Below are positions 27,702-38,342 of a DNA stretch of 64,000 nucleotides, piece by piece (the stretch's first letter is position 1; every line of letters begins with the position of its first letter). A program made the position numbers and the translations under genes. A model generated the notes under the pieces. That model was not told where the DNA came from and did no database searches. It saw nothing but the letters and a program-made list of their open reading frames with translations. Source of the stretch: Nitrospirota bacterium (GTDB lineage Bacteria > UBA2233); contig WOZJ01000057.1 of assembly GCA_011620345.1 (NCBI GenBank), positions 165,246 to 229,245 on the forward strand, given 5' to 3'.

Positions 27702-28838
27702 GTGCATAAAGATTTAGATACGCCCGAAAAGGCTATCCTGGTATACCCAGTAGTGGGGAAGGCTTCCTTTGGCGACTGGCAAGCAGATTTTGACGAACTT
27801 AAGGAATTGGTACGCAGCGCCGATTTGGACCTTGTGGACGAAGAGGTGGTTTTTTTAAAAGAGGTCAACTCGAAGACATTGATCGGCAAAGGAAAGCTCG
27901 AAGAGCTTCGGGGAAGGGCTGATGCCTTGGGGGTAGACCTCGCCGTTTTGGGGGTGAACGCCAGCCCTAGCAAAGAGCGCAACCTTGAAGAAGCCCTTGG
28001 GGTGCCCGTCGTCGACCGGACTCAGCTGATTTTAGGGATTTTCGCCAAAAGGGCGCGTTCCAAAGAAGGAAAGGTTCAGGTTGAATTGGCGCAGCTACGC
28101 GACCTCTTGCCAAGGCTTTCAGGCAAGGGAGGACAGCTATCGAGGCTTGGCGGTGGCATTGGTACCCGTGGCCCCGGCGAGAAGAAGCTCGAGGTGGATA
28201 GGCGCAGAATAGGCACTCGTATCCACGTCCTCAAGCAAGACTTAAAGCAGGTCGAACGCCACCGGAGGCTGCAGCGTGGGTCTGGCAGGAGAGAGTCCTT
28301 TCCGATGCTTGCGCTCATCGGTTATACCAACGCGGGAAAATCCAGCCTATTCAACATGCTGACCCACGCGCATGTTGTGGCCGAAGACAAGCTCTTTGCC
28401 ACTCTCGACCCTACTGTACGTCGGGTGCGGCTGCCCTCTGCACAAGAGGCACTGCTTGTGGATACAGTAGGCATTATCCGAGACATGCCCGAAAATTTGC
28501 TTCAGGCGTTTAGGGCAACATTTGAGGATTTTGAACAGGCCGACGCTTACATCCATGTCGTTGATGGAAGCCAGCCCAACTACAGAGCTAAGATTGAGGA
28601 AGTAAACGACGTCCTTAGGAAACTCGAGCTTTTGGGGAAGCCGGTTTTGTACGCCTTAAACAAGTCGGATCTCATTCAACCCGAGAAGCTTTGTCTGGAG
28701 GAGGACCTAAGGAAGCAGGCCGTTGTCATAAGCACAAAAACAAGCGATGGTATTCCCAAACTTGTTGAGTCCATTGAAGGACTCCTTGAAGCGCTAGCCA
28801 AACTGCCCGCCCCTAAGGGCGGTGCGGTTGGTTCGTAG
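27702..28838 (+). CDS. hflX: GTPase HflX
   Basis: GPGEKKLEVDRRRI, LIGYTNAGKSSLFN, FATLDPTVRR, DTVGIIRDMPENL. GTG start. Confidence 0.95.
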   Translation: MHKDLDTPEKAILVYPVVGKASFGDWQADFDELKELVRSADLDLVDEEVVFLKEVNSKTLIGKGKLEELRGRADALGVDLAVLGVNASPSKERNLEEALGVPVVDRTQLILGIFAKRARSKEGKVQVELAQLRDLLPRLSGKGGQLSRLGGGIGTRGPGEKKLEVDRRRIGTRIHVLKQDLKQVERHRRLQRGSGRRESFPMLALIGYTNAGKSSLFNMLTHAHVVAEDKLFATLDPTVRRVRLPSAQEALLVDTVGIIRDMPENLLQAFRATFEDFEQADAYIHVVDGSQPNYRAKIEEVNDVLRKLELLGKPVLYALNKSDLIQPEKLCLEEDLRKQAVVISTKTSDGIPKLVESIEGLLEALAKLPAPKGGAVGS

Positions 28839-29229
28839 GGGGGTTCGGGTGTCCTGGCCCGTTAGGCTGATGGGGGGGCTTTTTGTGGGATTTTTTTTGA
28901 TTGGCAACGCCCGCGCCTATCCAGCCGTGGGGAGCAACCCATTGAATCCGCCAATGGTGAACGATGCCTCGTCTCTAGAGCTCGTTTTTTACGGGGTTGA
29001 TTACGATACGGTCCAGACGGTCTTGAGTGAGGCGTTGGGAGCGAACGCCACGCCAGAGACATATTTTGATCGTGCCTTCCATGCTGCGCTCGTCCTCAAA
29101 GTCCATTCTAGAGCCGATCTTGGCGCCATCAAGGCAAAGATCGAGCAGCTTTTTAGGCGAAGAGGAATATCGGGTGGGGTGTTCTTGTTCAACAGCCGCG
29201 GAGTTGTCGTTTATGGCGCTCATCCTTAG
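28822..29229 (+). CDS. Hypothetical exported protein
   Basis: Signal-like N-terminus; overlaps hflX (17 nt) and the CDP-alcohol phosphatidyltransferase gene (17 nt), consistent with an operon. Confidence 0.6.
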   Translation: MRLVRRGVRVSWPVRLMGGLFVGFFLIGNARAYPAVGSNPLNPPMVNDASSLELVFYGVDYDTVQTVLSEALGANATPETYFDRAFHAALVLKVHSRADLGAIKAKIEQLFRRRGISGGVFLFNSRGVVVYGAHP

Positions 29230-29791
29230 AGGCGTGGCGACCTATCCGAACCTCGTGACCGGAGTAAGGCTTCTCCTTGTTCCGTTGTTTGGGCTGTTCC
29301 TAAAGCATGAACGCTGGGCTTTGGGCCTCTGGCTTTGTCTTCTACTGGTAGCCACAGACGCCCTGGACGGCTTTTTGGCCCGTAGGCTTGGCCAAAGAAG
29401 CGAGCTCGGTTCCTACCTGGACCCTTTGGCAGACAAGCTTTTGGTCTTGATGGGCTTTTCTATGTTGAGTACGAAAGGGTATGTTCCCGCATGGCTGCTC
29501 GCCCTTGTTCTTTCTAGGGATGGGCTGATTCTAATCGGCGTAGGGGTCTATTTGTTGGTCAAAGGGAAGCCGATGGAGGCAAGCCCGACAAGGCTCGGAA
29601 AGGCTACAGCCGTAACGCAGTTCTTTTTTATTCTGTACTGCCTATGGGTTCTCGAAGCGGATCTTTCTAGGAATGCCATGGATCCTCTTAGGTGGGTTGT
29701 TGCAGCCTTTACTGTTGGCTCGTTTGTGCAGTACGGCTGGATTTTTCTTCGTTTATTTTATGAGCGGCCCGAACCGGATGCGGTGCCGTAA
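29213..29791 (+). CDS. pgsA: CDP-alcohol phosphatidyltransferase, PgsA-like
   Basis: Signature DALDGFLARRLGQRSELGSYLDPLADK (DGx2ARx8Gx3Dx3D); TM-rich. Confidence 0.87.
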   Translation: MALILRGVATYPNLVTGVRLLLVPLFGLFLKHERWALGLWLCLLLVATDALDGFLARRLGQRSELGSYLDPLADKLLVLMGFSMLSTKGYVPAWLLALVLSRDGLILIGVGVYLLVKGKPMEASPTRLGKATAVTQFFFILYCLWVLEADLSRNAMDPLRWVVAAFTVGSFVQYGWIFLRLFYERPEPDAVP

Positions 29792-29859
29792 AGGGCCTTC
29801 ATGGTGCTTTTCCTTCCAAAGGGATTGTGCTAAACTCCCCTGATGAAGGAATTCTTTTT

Positions 29860-29934
29860 AGGCGCGTAGCTCAGGGGTAGAGCGCTGCTCTGACGCAGCA
29901 GAGGTCGGCGGTTCGAAGCCGCCCGCGCCTACCA
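29860..29934 (+). tRNA. tRNA-Val (anticodon GAC)
   Basis: AGGCGCG/CGCGCCT acceptor, anticodon arm CTGCT-CTGACGC-AGCAG, GGTTCGAAGCC, encoded CCA. Confidence 0.95.
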
Positions 29935-30048
29935 AAGCTGTTAAAGGCATGCTCAAGCATCTATTGCTTATTCTATCCGCTATCGTTCGAAGCTTCAGGG
30001 GTAGAAAAGGCGAGGGCTAGGCTTGAAGCAGAGCTGTTTGGAAGGATC

Positions 30049-31983
30049 ATGGTTAGTATCGTATACAACGGTAAGTCCTACGAAATCCCGGCGGGACGGC
30101 GTTTTCAAGATGTCGTACGGGATGATTTCGAAGAAAACCTCGAGGACGTGATCGCCGTGAGTCTCGATGGTATTCTTTTGGACCTTACCTCTTCCGTAGA
30201 GCACGGCGGGGAAGCGAAGATCGTCTGGAAGGACGATCCGGAAGCCGTTGGCATTGTTCGGCATTCGTCGGCCCACTTGATGGCCCAGGCCATCAAGCGG
30301 CTGTTCAAGGGGGTAAGGCTTGCGATTGGTCCGGCGACGGACACCGGTTTTTACTACGATGTCGACCTTGATGTTTCTTTAGGGCAAGAAGACCTTGCCA
30401 GGATCGAAGAAGAGATGGCCCATATTAGGGAGGAGAACCTGCCGATCGAGCGGATAGAGATGCCGAGAGAGGAGGCGATCAAGCTGTTCGATGGGATGGG
30501 CGAGCGCTACAAGGTCGAGCTCTTAAAAGAGATCAAAGACGACACGGTCAGCCTCTACAGGCAAGGAGAATTCATTGACCTCTGCAGGGGGCCTCATGTT
30601 TCCTCGACCGGAATGTTGCGCGCATTTAAGCTCGAAAGCCTGGCCGGGGCGTACTGGAGGGGGAATGAGCATAACCCTATGCTTCAGCGAATCTATGGGC
30701 TTGCCTTTCCAAAAGAAGAGCAATTGCAAGAACAGCTTGCTTTCTTGGAGGAGGTCAAGCGTAGGGATCACAGAAGACTTGGGGCTCAGCTTGAGCTGTT
30801 TGCCGTTTCCGATAAGGTAGGGGGCGGCCTGATCCTCTGGTTGCCTAACGGAGCCATCCTGCGAGAGCTGATCGAATCAGACCTCAAAGCCCGCCAAAAA
30901 CGTGCCGGTTACCAGTTTGTCAATACGCCCCACGTTGCGCTCTCCGAGCTTTGGCGTACGAGTGGCCACCTGGACTTCTACGAACAAAGCATGTTTCCGG
31001 CGATGGAGCTCGAGGGGTCAAGCTACCGTGTGAAGCCCATGAATTGCCCGTTTCATACCCAGATTTACGAACAAAAGGTTCGAAGCTACCGCGACCTTCC
31101 GCTTCGCCTGGCAGAGTTTGGGACGGTCTACAGGTTCGAAAGGTCCGGAACGTTGCATGGGCTGCTCCGTGTGCGGGGTTTCACGCAGGACGATGCTCAC
31201 GTCTTTTGCAAACCATCGGACTTAAGCGCGGAAATTGAGGCGATTCTCGGCCTTATGGACGAGATCTACAGACAGTACCACTTCGATCGTTACGAAGTGT
31301 TTTTAAGCACGCGCCCCGAGAGGTACGTAGGCGATGAAAAAAGCTGGGATATGGCTACTCAAGCGCTCGAATCGGCGCTCAAGGCCAAAGGAATTGCCTA
31401 CGAAATAGACCCAGGAGAGGGCGTTTTCTACGGACCGAAGATCGACGTCAAGGTGCTAGATAGCATCGGAAGGCTTTGGCAGTGTACGACCATCCAAGTA
31501 GACTTCAACCTGCCAGAGCGTTTTGGCTTGTCCTATACGGACGGGGACGGAGTGAGAAAGCCCCCAATCATGGTGCATAGGGCTCTGTTGGGTTCGTTGG
31601 AACGTTTTGTCGGTATCCTAACCGAGCACTACGCGGGGTATTTCCCGTTTTGGTTGGCGCCCGTTCAAGCGTTGATCGTGCCTGTTTCTCAATCGCAGCT
31701 ATCTTACGCCAGGGAACTCGCGTCTTTCTTTGCCGAGAAGGACCTGCGCATTCAGGTGGACGAAACAGACGAACGTCTAGGGTTAAAAATTAGGCGTTCA
31801 GAGCTCAAGAAAATACCCGCCATTTTGGTGGTTGGCAAAAAAGAAGAGGCATCAGGGACGATAAGCCTTCGTTTGACCGGTTCAGGCCAAACGCAAACGA
31901 TGAGCCGAGAACAACTCTTGACTATCCTTTGGACCGCCGTTGCGAGCAGGACGAAGGAGCTGTCCGCGCTGAGTGTTGGATAA
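30049..31983 (+). CDS. thrS: Threonyl-tRNA synthetase
   Basis: TGS domain, HSSAHLMAQAIKRLF, MNCPFHTQIY, RVRGFTQDDAHVFC, HRALLGSLERFVGILTEHY. Confidence 0.97.
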   Translation: MVSIVYNGKSYEIPAGRRFQDVVRDDFEENLEDVIAVSLDGILLDLTSSVEHGGEAKIVWKDDPEAVGIVRHSSAHLMAQAIKRLFKGVRLAIGPATDTGFYYDVDLDVSLGQEDLARIEEEMAHIREENLPIERIEMPREEAIKLFDGMGERYKVELLKEIKDDTVSLYRQGEFIDLCRGPHVSSTGMLRAFKLESLAGAYWRGNEHNPMLQRIYGLAFPKEEQLQEQLAFLEEVKRRDHRRLGAQLELFAVSDKVGGGLILWLPNGAILRELIESDLKARQKRAGYQFVNTPHVALSELWRTSGHLDFYEQSMFPAMELEGSSYRVKPMNCPFHTQIYEQKVRSYRDLPLRLAEFGTVYRFERSGTLHGLLRVRGFTQDDAHVFCKPSDLSAEIEAILGLMDEIYRQYHFDRYEVFLSTRPERYVGDEKSWDMATQALESALKAKGIAYEIDPGEGVFYGPKIDVKVLDSIGRLWQCTTIQVDFNLPERFGLSYTDGDGVRKPPIMVHRALLGSLERFVGILTEHYAGYFPFWLAPVQALIVPVSQSQLSYARELASFFAEKDLRIQVDETDERLGLKIRRSELKKIPAILVVGKKEEASGTISLRLTGSGQTQTMSREQLLTILWTAVASRTKELSALSVG

Positions 31984-32539
31984 AAAAAGGGGGGGAAAGA
32001 TTACACAGCGAGACGTTACCCAGGAACCTCGAACAGGACCGGAAGAGCCGCTTCCCGATGTGCTTCGCCTCGTTGACGAGGAAGGGGGGCAGTTGGGGGT
32101 TCTTTCTTCAAAAGACGCACTCGTGATCGCCCAGGAAAGAGGGCTGGATCTTGTGGTTGTTTCTCCTAAGGCCGATCCACCCGTGTATCGGCTGATGGAT
32201 TACGGCAAGTATAAGTATCTCCAGCGCAAGAAGCAGCAAGAAAGCAAGCGCAAGCAAGTCTCCATAGAAATGAAGGAGATTAAGCTGAGCCCAAGGACGG
32301 ATACCCATGACATCGAAGTCAAAGTAAAGCATATCCTTAGGTTCCTAGAAGAGGGCAATAAGGCCAAGGTAAACGTTGTCTTTAAAGGAAGAGAACTTGC
32401 AAGGCCGGCCTTAGGGCTTGAAATCTTCGAACAGATCAAGCAAAGGCTGGAGGACGGCGCCCTTATTGAATCTGAGCCCAAGATGGAGGGGAAGGTCATG
32501 AGCATGGTCCTTGCCCCAAAGGCCAAGAAAAAAACGTAG
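31973..32539 (+). CDS. infC: Translation initiation factor IF-3
   Basis: PPVYRLMDYGKYKYLQRKK, EIKLSPRTDTHDIEVKVKHILRFLEEGNKAKV; likely non-AUG (GTG) start overlapping thrS. Confidence 0.95.
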   Translation: MLDKKRGGKITQRDVTQEPRTGPEEPLPDVLRLVDEEGGQLGVLSSKDALVIAQERGLDLVVVSPKADPPVYRLMDYGKYKYLQRKKQQESKRKQVSIEMKEIKLSPRTDTHDIEVKVKHILRFLEEGNKAKVNVVFKGRELARPALGLEIFEQIKQRLEDGALIESEPKMEGKVMSMVLAPKAKKKT

Positions 32540-32549
32540 AGGAGCAACC

Positions 32550-32753
32550 ATGGCAAAAAACAAGATCAAAACCTGCCGGTCTCTTGCAAAGAGGCTGAAG
32601 ATAACGGGTGGGGGGAAGATCAAAAGGATGAAGTCGGGCAAGAGTCACCTCCTTACCTGCAAGTCAAGAAAGCGCAAGAGGGGCCTTCGGCATGCCGCGC
32701 TGGTCGATACAACGCTGGTATGGGCGGTCAACCGTATGGCGCCATACCTTTAA
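32550..32753 (+). CDS. rpmI: 50S ribosomal protein L35
   Basis: MAKNKIKTCRSLAKRLKITGGGKIKRMKSGKSHLLTCKSRKRKRGLR; canonical infC-rpmI-rplT order. Confidence 0.95.
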   Translation: MAKNKIKTCRSLAKRLKITGGGKIKRMKSGKSHLLTCKSRKRKRGLRHAALVDTTLVWAVNRMAPYL

Positions 32754-32771
32754 GGAAAAGGAGACGGATCG

Positions 32772-33131
32772 ATGGCACGCGCAAAAGGTGGCCCGACTCG
32801 GGCAAGGCGTAGGAAGCGCATTCTCAATAGGGCGGAAGGATACTACGGGGCAAGGAGTAGGCTACATCGAATTGCCTCTCAGTCTGTAGACAAAGCGCTC
32901 CAATATGCCTACGCAGACAGAAAGAAAAGAAAACGCGAGTTTCGCAAGCTTTGGATCGTTCGGATCAACGCAATGGTCAGGGAGCTTGGGCTTACCTACA
33001 GCGCGTTCATGGGCATGCTCGCAAAGCGAGGGGTAGCCCTGAATAGAAAAATGCTCGCTAAAATGGCCTACGAAGACGCCGCTTGGTTCAAGGCGCTCGT
33101 TGAGGAGCTGCGCTCGGCGAATGCAGCCTGA
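32772..33131 (+). CDS. rplT: 50S ribosomal protein L20
   Basis: MARAKGGPTRARRRKRILNRAEGYYGARS...RDRKKRKREFRKLWIVRINA-like L20 sequence. Confidence 0.97.
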   Translation: MARAKGGPTRARRRKRILNRAEGYYGARSRLHRIASQSVDKALQYAYADRKKRKREFRKLWIVRINAMVRELGLTYSAFMGMLAKRGVALNRKMLAKMAYEDAAWFKALVEELRSANAA

Positions 33132-34152
33132 AGCACCAGAACGCCTCGAAGAGCTCGTAGCACGCGCGCTCGAGGATTTAGAAAGCGTCAAGACGATTGA
33201 AGCGCTTGATTCGCTCAAGACCAGGCTCTTGGGTAGGAAGGGCCTTCTTGCCGACGCGTTCGCGGGCATGCGAATGCTTCCAGAGGATCGGCGTGGCCGC
33301 TTTGGCAAGCAGCTAAATGAAGCCAAAGCATCCATGCTGGAGAGGTTTGAGGCAAAAAAGCGCCAGCTCGAGACAGGGCAAAAGGCTAACCCCTCCTCTT
33401 CTGTGCTGGATGTCTCCTTGCCAGGGCCTTTGCCGCAAGTAGGAAAGCTCCACCCCATAAGCCAGGTGCAAGACGAGATCCTTGCCATCTTCATGCAAAT
33501 GGGCTACAGCGTCGCCAAAGGGCCGGAGTTGGAAGACGACTACCATAATTTTGAAGCGCTCAATATCCCCAAGCACCATCCGGCGAGGGATATGCAAGAC
33601 ACCTTCTTCGTCCAGGATACGGGTGGTTTTTTGCTGCGGACTCATACCTCTCCGGTCCAGATCCGGGTAATGGAGCGTCTAGGCGTTCCCGCTCAGGTCG
33701 TGGCTCCTGGAAGAGTTTACAGAAGAGACCTCGACCCTACCCACTCTCCTATGTTTCACCAGGTTGAGGGGCTGATGATCGACAAGGACGTCTCGTTTGC
33801 AGACCTAATCGGTACGCTTGATTTCTTCTCCAAGCGATTCTTCGGCCCGGACGCCGCCGTTCGTTTTAGGCCTAGCTACTTCCCCTTTACAGAGCCCAGC
33901 GCCGAGGTTGACGTACGCTGTATTTTTTGCAAAGGGGAAGGCTGCCGGGTATGCAAGAATTCCGGCTACCTCGAGGTCTTGGGTTGCGGGATGGTTCATC
34001 CTGCCGTCCTTGAAGCCTGCAGGGTCGACCCGGATGCGTGGCAAGGCTTTGCTTTTGGCCTGGGAGTCGAGCGGTTGGCCATGCTCAAGCTTGGCATCGA
34101 CGACATTCGGCTGTTCTACGAAAACCACCCGAGCTTTCTTGCGCAGTTCTAG
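33121..34152 (+). CDS. pheS: Phenylalanyl-tRNA synthetase alpha subunit
   Basis: HPISQVQDEILAIFMQMGY, THTSPVQIRVM, FHQVEGLMIDKDVSFADL, GLGVERLAMLKLGIDDIRLFYEN. Confidence 0.97.
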   Translation: MQPEAPERLEELVARALEDLESVKTIEALDSLKTRLLGRKGLLADAFAGMRMLPEDRRGRFGKQLNEAKASMLERFEAKKRQLETGQKANPSSSVLDVSLPGPLPQVGKLHPISQVQDEILAIFMQMGYSVAKGPELEDDYHNFEALNIPKHHPARDMQDTFFVQDTGGFLLRTHTSPVQIRVMERLGVPAQVVAPGRVYRRDLDPTHSPMFHQVEGLMIDKDVSFADLIGTLDFFSKRFFGPDAAVRFRPSYFPFTEPSAEVDVRCIFCKGEGCRVCKNSGYLEVLGCGMVHPAVLEACRVDPDAWQGFAFGLGVERLAMLKLGIDDIRLFYENHPSFLAQF

Positions 34153-34154
34153 GT

Positions 34155-36557
34155 ATGCTGGCTTCAAAGGGATTGCTGGAAAGGCTTGCAGGTTTTTCTA
34201 TTCCGCTCGATAGGCTCGAGGCAACGCTCATGCAGGCCGGGTTTGAGCTCGAGAATATCCAGAACTTCGTACCCGAGTTTCAAGGCGTTGTCACGGCCTC
34301 GATCGAGGAAATTCGCAAACACCCCAATGCCGACCGGCTGAGCCTTTGTCGGCTTCGCTCGAATGGGCGAACATTCGACGTCGTCTGCGGGGCGACGAAC
34401 ATCCACGAGGGGGTTGTCGTCCCTTTAGCCTTAGAAGGCGCTACGCTTCAAGGGAGGACGATTTCTGCCGCCAAGATCCGTGGGATCGCCTCGGAGGGAA
34501 TGCTTTGCTCCCAAAAAGAGCTCGGCGTCTCCCAGGAGCACGAGGGAATCTGGCTGCTTCCTAAAGGAACACCCGTTGGCGTGCCCCTGGAGGAAGCCTT
34601 AGGGCTTCCTGACGTGGTTTTCGATGTCAGCATTCCTCCAAATCGGGGAGATGCCCTGTCCCATTTCGGCCTCCTTCGAGAGCTTCTTATGATTTTGGGC
34701 GAGCCTTCACCGCGGCTTCCCGTGCAGGAATCACTCCCGTTTGTTGGAGAAACGCCGGTTGAAATAGATCTGGCCGAGGATTGCGGCTGCACAGGATATG
34801 TCGGAACCTTGCTCGAGAACTTAGAGGAAATTCAAACCCCCCTTTGGCTATCTAGGCTTCTTTTGAGGCTTGGCAAGCGTTCCGTAGACTTTTGGGTCGA
34901 TCTTGCCAATTACGTGCTTCTGGAGGTTGGCCAGCCCTTGCATACATTCGATGCCGATCTCCTGAAGGGCGCGAAAATTCACGTGCGCTCGGACATAGGG
35001 GAAAGAGAGTTCCGTGCGCTCGATTCCAGGGCCTACAAAATACCGAAAGGGGCCGTTTGGATCCTCGATGAAGAAGGGCCGGTTGCCCTGGCAGGCATCA
35101 TCGGCGGTGCCGACTCGATGGTAACGTCATCTACCCGGCGGGTCCTTCTTGAAGCCGCCCGTTTCGACCCTATACGCATACGAAAGACCGCGAGAGAGCT
35201 GCGACTCACTACGGATGCGTCTTTCCGGTTTGAGCGCGGTGTAGAAAAAGAACTTGCCCCGTTGGCAACCATGCGCTTCCTTGGACTGACGCTGGAGGAG
35301 TGTCCCGGAGTTCAGCTTTACCGCCCCAGCGTTGCTGGGGATTTTCAAAGCCCTCGGACGACAGTGCATATCGTTCTCCCCAAGGTTGAAAAGCTTCTAG
35401 GCTTTCCCCTGTCCAATGAAAAGGCGTTTGATATGCTTGGGCGTTTGGGTGAAATCATCGAAGGCCCCGAAAGCGGGTTTGACCTGCGGGTTGCTTCTTA
35501 TCGGCAAGACATCCAAAGGCCGTGCGATGTTGCCGAGGAAATCGCAAGGTTCGTGGGCTATGGATCGTTCCTGCAAACCATGCCAAAGCCGGTATATTCG
35601 GTAGCGATGGAAGCCACGCTTGCCGAGCTTCCCGTGGTGGTTGAGACAAAGGCCTATCTTAGGGCTTATGGGTTCTGCGAGGTGGTGACTTACCCGTTTT
35701 CGAGCCGGAATATGCTCGAGGCGCTAGAGGGCTTTGACCCGTTTGACATGGGGAGCTCTTTAATGCTTGAAAACCCCCTCCAGGCAACAGACCCCTACCT
35801 CAGAAACACCCTTGCCTTAAGCTTGATGAAGGTATTAAGGACGCATACGGGCGCCGCAAAGGATGTCGTACGGTGCTTTGAGGTTGCACGTATTTTTGGA
35901 CGTTCAAAGGAAGGCAAGCCATCCGAGCGAGAGACGCTTGGAATCCTTCTCAAGGGCGGCCTCGCCAGGGCAGTTTGGGAAAGAGCTGTCCCTTTAAGCC
36001 CTTTGCAGGCCTTAAAGGGTATTGCCGAGAATGTCTTGAGTTTTTTGTGCCTTTCTCGTAGCGTCGTTCGGCCGGAAAGCGGCCTTTTCTGGGAGGCCAA
36101 CAGGGGTTTTCGTATCGAGGAGGCGGCCTCGGGCTCTCCTGTCGCCGTGTTCGGAGAGGTATCCCAAAAGGCGCTCCGAGCGTTCGATGTGAAGACGAAA
36201 GGGGTTTATTTTTTGGAAGTTCTTTTTCCTCAGGTCCAAAAGGCCAGGACAACGGCTTACCGGCCTTTTGGGCGCTTTCCGGCTGTATTGCGGGATATCT
36301 CGTTTGTCGCTCCCGAACAGTTGGCCTACCAAGAGCTTGAGGATGCCATCGAACGTTGCCGCCCTGAACTCTTGGCAGCTTACGAACTTTTCGACGTGTA
36401 CCAAGGAGGGGCTATCCCTCCCGGGTTTAAAGTGTATAATGTGAGGTGTACGTACCAGAGTATGGAGCGAACGCTTACCGATGAAGAGGCGAATGGCGTA
36501 CACTTTGGGTTCATCGAACAGCTCACCCAAAAGCTTCCCATCAAATTACGGACCTAA
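34155..36557 (+). CDS. pheT: Phenylalanyl-tRNA synthetase beta subunit
   Basis: tRNA-binding, B3/4, B5 (ITGG..), FDX-ACB-type C-terminus ([14 protein letters not shown]...); follows pheS. Confidence 0.96.
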   Translation: MLASKGLLERLAGFSIPLDRLEATLMQAGFELENIQNFVPEFQGVVTASIEEIRKHPNADRLSLCRLRSNGRTFDVVCGATNIHEGVVVPLALEGATLQGRTISAAKIRGIASEGMLCSQKELGVSQEHEGIWLLPKGTPVGVPLEEALGLPDVVFDVSIPPNRGDALSHFGLLRELLMILGEPSPRLPVQESLPFVGETPVEIDLAEDCGCTGYVGTLLENLEEIQTPLWLSRLLLRLGKRSVDFWVDLANYVLLEVGQPLHTFDADLLKGAKIHVRSDIGEREFRALDSRAYKIPKGAVWILDEEGPVALAGIIGGADSMVTSSTRRVLLEAARFDPIRIRKTARELRLTTDASFRFERGVEKELAPLATMRFLGLTLEECPGVQLYRPSVAGDFQSPRTTVHIVLPKVEKLLGFPLSNEKAFDMLGRLGEIIEGPESGFDLRVASYRQDIQRPCDVAEEIARFVGYGSFLQTMPKPVYSVAMEATLAELPVVVETKAYLRAYGFCEVVTYPFSSRNMLEALEGFDPFDMGSSLMLENPLQATDPYLRNTLALSLMKVLRTHTGAAKDVVRCFEVARIFGRSKEGKPSERETLGILLKGGLARAVWERAVPLSPLQALKGIAENVLSFLCLSRSVVRPESGLFWEANRGFRIEEAASGSPVAVFGEVSQKALRAFDVKTKGVYFLEVLFPQVQKARTTAYRPFGRFPAVLRDISFVAPEQLAYQELEDAIERCRPELLAAYELFDVYQGGAIPPGFKVYNVRCTYQSMERTLTDEEANGVHFGFIEQLTQKLPIKLRT

Positions 36558-36563
36558 GAAAGG

Positions 36564-36641
<78 letters not shown>

Positions 36642-36683
36642 TCTTCCTCCTAATACCTACGAACCAATCAGACGGGTAGGATC

Positions 36684-37493
36684 ATGCAGGAAACGCGGCC
36701 TCTCGTTCTCGTGACGAACGATGACGGCGTCGATTCTGACGGCATTGAGGCGCTGGCCGCTGCCGCTGGCGCATTTGGTGAAGTATGGGTTGTTGCCCCC
36801 AGTTCCGAACAGAGCGGAGTAGGGCATGGTATCACGCTTCACCGGCCATTAAAAGTTGAGCAGTGCTCCGAAAGAACGTACTGCGTCAACGGAACCCCAT
36901 CCGATTGCGTATGGCTTGCGATTCGAAGCCTATTGCCAAGAAAACCGAGACTTGTCCTTTCTGGGATCAACAGGGGTGCAAATCTTGGTGAAGACGTGAC
37001 CTATTCAGGCACGGTGGCGGGCGCAATGGAAGGCGCGCTGCGTGGAGTACCTTCTATTGCCTTTTCGCTTGTCGGCAGGGATGTGTTCGATTTTTCTTGG
37101 ACAAAAGATTGGGTGTACAAGGTCATCGAAGGGATGGAGGCGCTGCAAGACGAAGGGGATCTCTTGCTGTCCGTCAACCTTCCTCCTTTTGGAAACGGGT
37201 GGATACGCGGGATTCAGGTCACGCGAATGGCCAGGGGGCTTTGCAGGGTTGACGGCCATGTGGTTGCGACCACCGACCCGGAGGGCAACAAGATATACAG
37301 CTTTGCCAAAAAAGACATTCTTAGCGACCTTGAGCCGGGTACGGATGTGTACGCCGTCTTGAACGGATATGTATCTGTTACGCCTCTTGTTCTTGACTGG
37401 ACAAGATACAGCATGTCTGGGGCGCTAGAGCAAGCTTACGCCTTAAAGGCGCAGAACCCGAAACAGAGCACGGTGGCAAGGGAGGTCCTTTAA
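36684..37493 (+). CDS. surE: 5'/3'-nucleotidase SurE
   Basis: VLVTNDDGVDSDGIEAL, VVAPSSEQSGVGHGIT, VLSGINRGANLGEDVTYSGTVAGAMEG. Confidence 0.96.
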   Translation: MQETRPLVLVTNDDGVDSDGIEALAAAAGAFGEVWVVAPSSEQSGVGHGITLHRPLKVEQCSERTYCVNGTPSDCVWLAIRSLLPRKPRLVLSGINRGANLGEDVTYSGTVAGAMEGALRGVPSIAFSLVGRDVFDFSWTKDWVYKVIEGMEALQDEGDLLLSVNLPPFGNGWIRGIQVTRMARGLCRVDGHVVATTDPEGNKIYSFAKKDILSDLEPGTDVYAVLNGYVSVTPLVLDWTRYSMSGALEQAYALKAQNPKQSTVAREVL

Positions 37494-37517
37494 ATTTTTT
37501 GGTTCGATCGACGCGTT

Positions 37518-38342
37518 GTGCAGGTTTGCCTGTGGATTTTTCTACTCTTGCCTTCAGCAGAAGGGCGTGCGCATGGGCTTTGGGTCCAGGAGGAGAAGGC
37601 ATGGGTGAGCTACCTGTGGTTTACAAGGGTCGATGGCGAGCGCCCCTACCTTAAAATCCTTGGGCAAGCTTTGAACGAACAAGAACTTGAGCTCATCGAG
37701 AGAATTGCCCTGAAAGAAGTAGAGATGCTTAACGAGATATCCAAAATGAGGAACTCGAACCGTCAGAAGCCTGTCAAGATGTTCAAAGAGCTCCACGCGA
37801 TCCTCCCAGAACGAATCGCAGAATTATTAGGGGTTGCCGTGGAGCAGGCCAGGGAGGATTGGCTGAGGATGAGGGATCGGGCAAGAATTACCTTTCCCCA
37901 AAACATAGCGCTCGTGTACGCTACGCAGTATCACGGAGATACCGCTCTCGAGGCGGCGTTGCCGGATAAGTTTGTCAAGTTTGCCAACAGAGGGTGGAGG
38001 GTTCAGCCCGGTTACGAAAGCCCCCCCTTCTTTGCGTTTCTTCGCCTTCAAGCGGGAAGCGGCCAATTCATCGGATTTCCTGTCTGGGACGTTGGACCCT
38101 GGAACGAGGATGACGACTACTGGCACGATGGGGGCCGAAGGCGCATGTTTGGAGACCTTCCAAGAGGCCTTCCCGAGGCCGAGGCCGCTTTTTTTGACGG
38201 CTACAACGGGGGGAAGGACCAGTTTGGTAGACCCATCCTAAACCCGGCCGGTGTAGACCTGACTACAGAGGCTGCGGCACGTTTGGGCCTTGATCCGCTT
38301 GAAAATGCCTGGGTCGAACTCGATATGGGGGAACTTTCGTGA
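37518..38342 (+). CDS. Hypothetical exported protein, possibly double-psi beta-barrel-like
   Basis: Signal-like N-terminus; FIGFPVWDVGPWNEDDDYW and KDQFGRPILNPAGVDLTTEAAARLG resemble DPBB-like secreted proteins. GTG start. Confidence 0.55.
   Translation: MQVCLWIFLLLPSAEGRAHGLWVQEEKAWVSYLWFTRVDGERPYLKILGQALNEQELELIERIALKEVEMLNEISKMRNSNRQKPVKMFKELHAILPERIAELLGVAVEQAREDWLRMRDRARITFPQNIALVYATQYHGDTALEAALPDKFVKFANRGWRVQPGYESPPFFAFLRLQAGSGQFIGFPVWDVGPWNEDDDYWHDGGRRRMFGDLPRGLPEAEAAFFDGYNGGKDQFGRPILNPAGVDLTTEAAARLGLDPLENAWVELDMGELS

Noticed and set aside
36012-36530. 172-aa minus-strand ORF antisense to pheT
   Set aside because: Shadow ORF; pheT frame is continuous and conserved.
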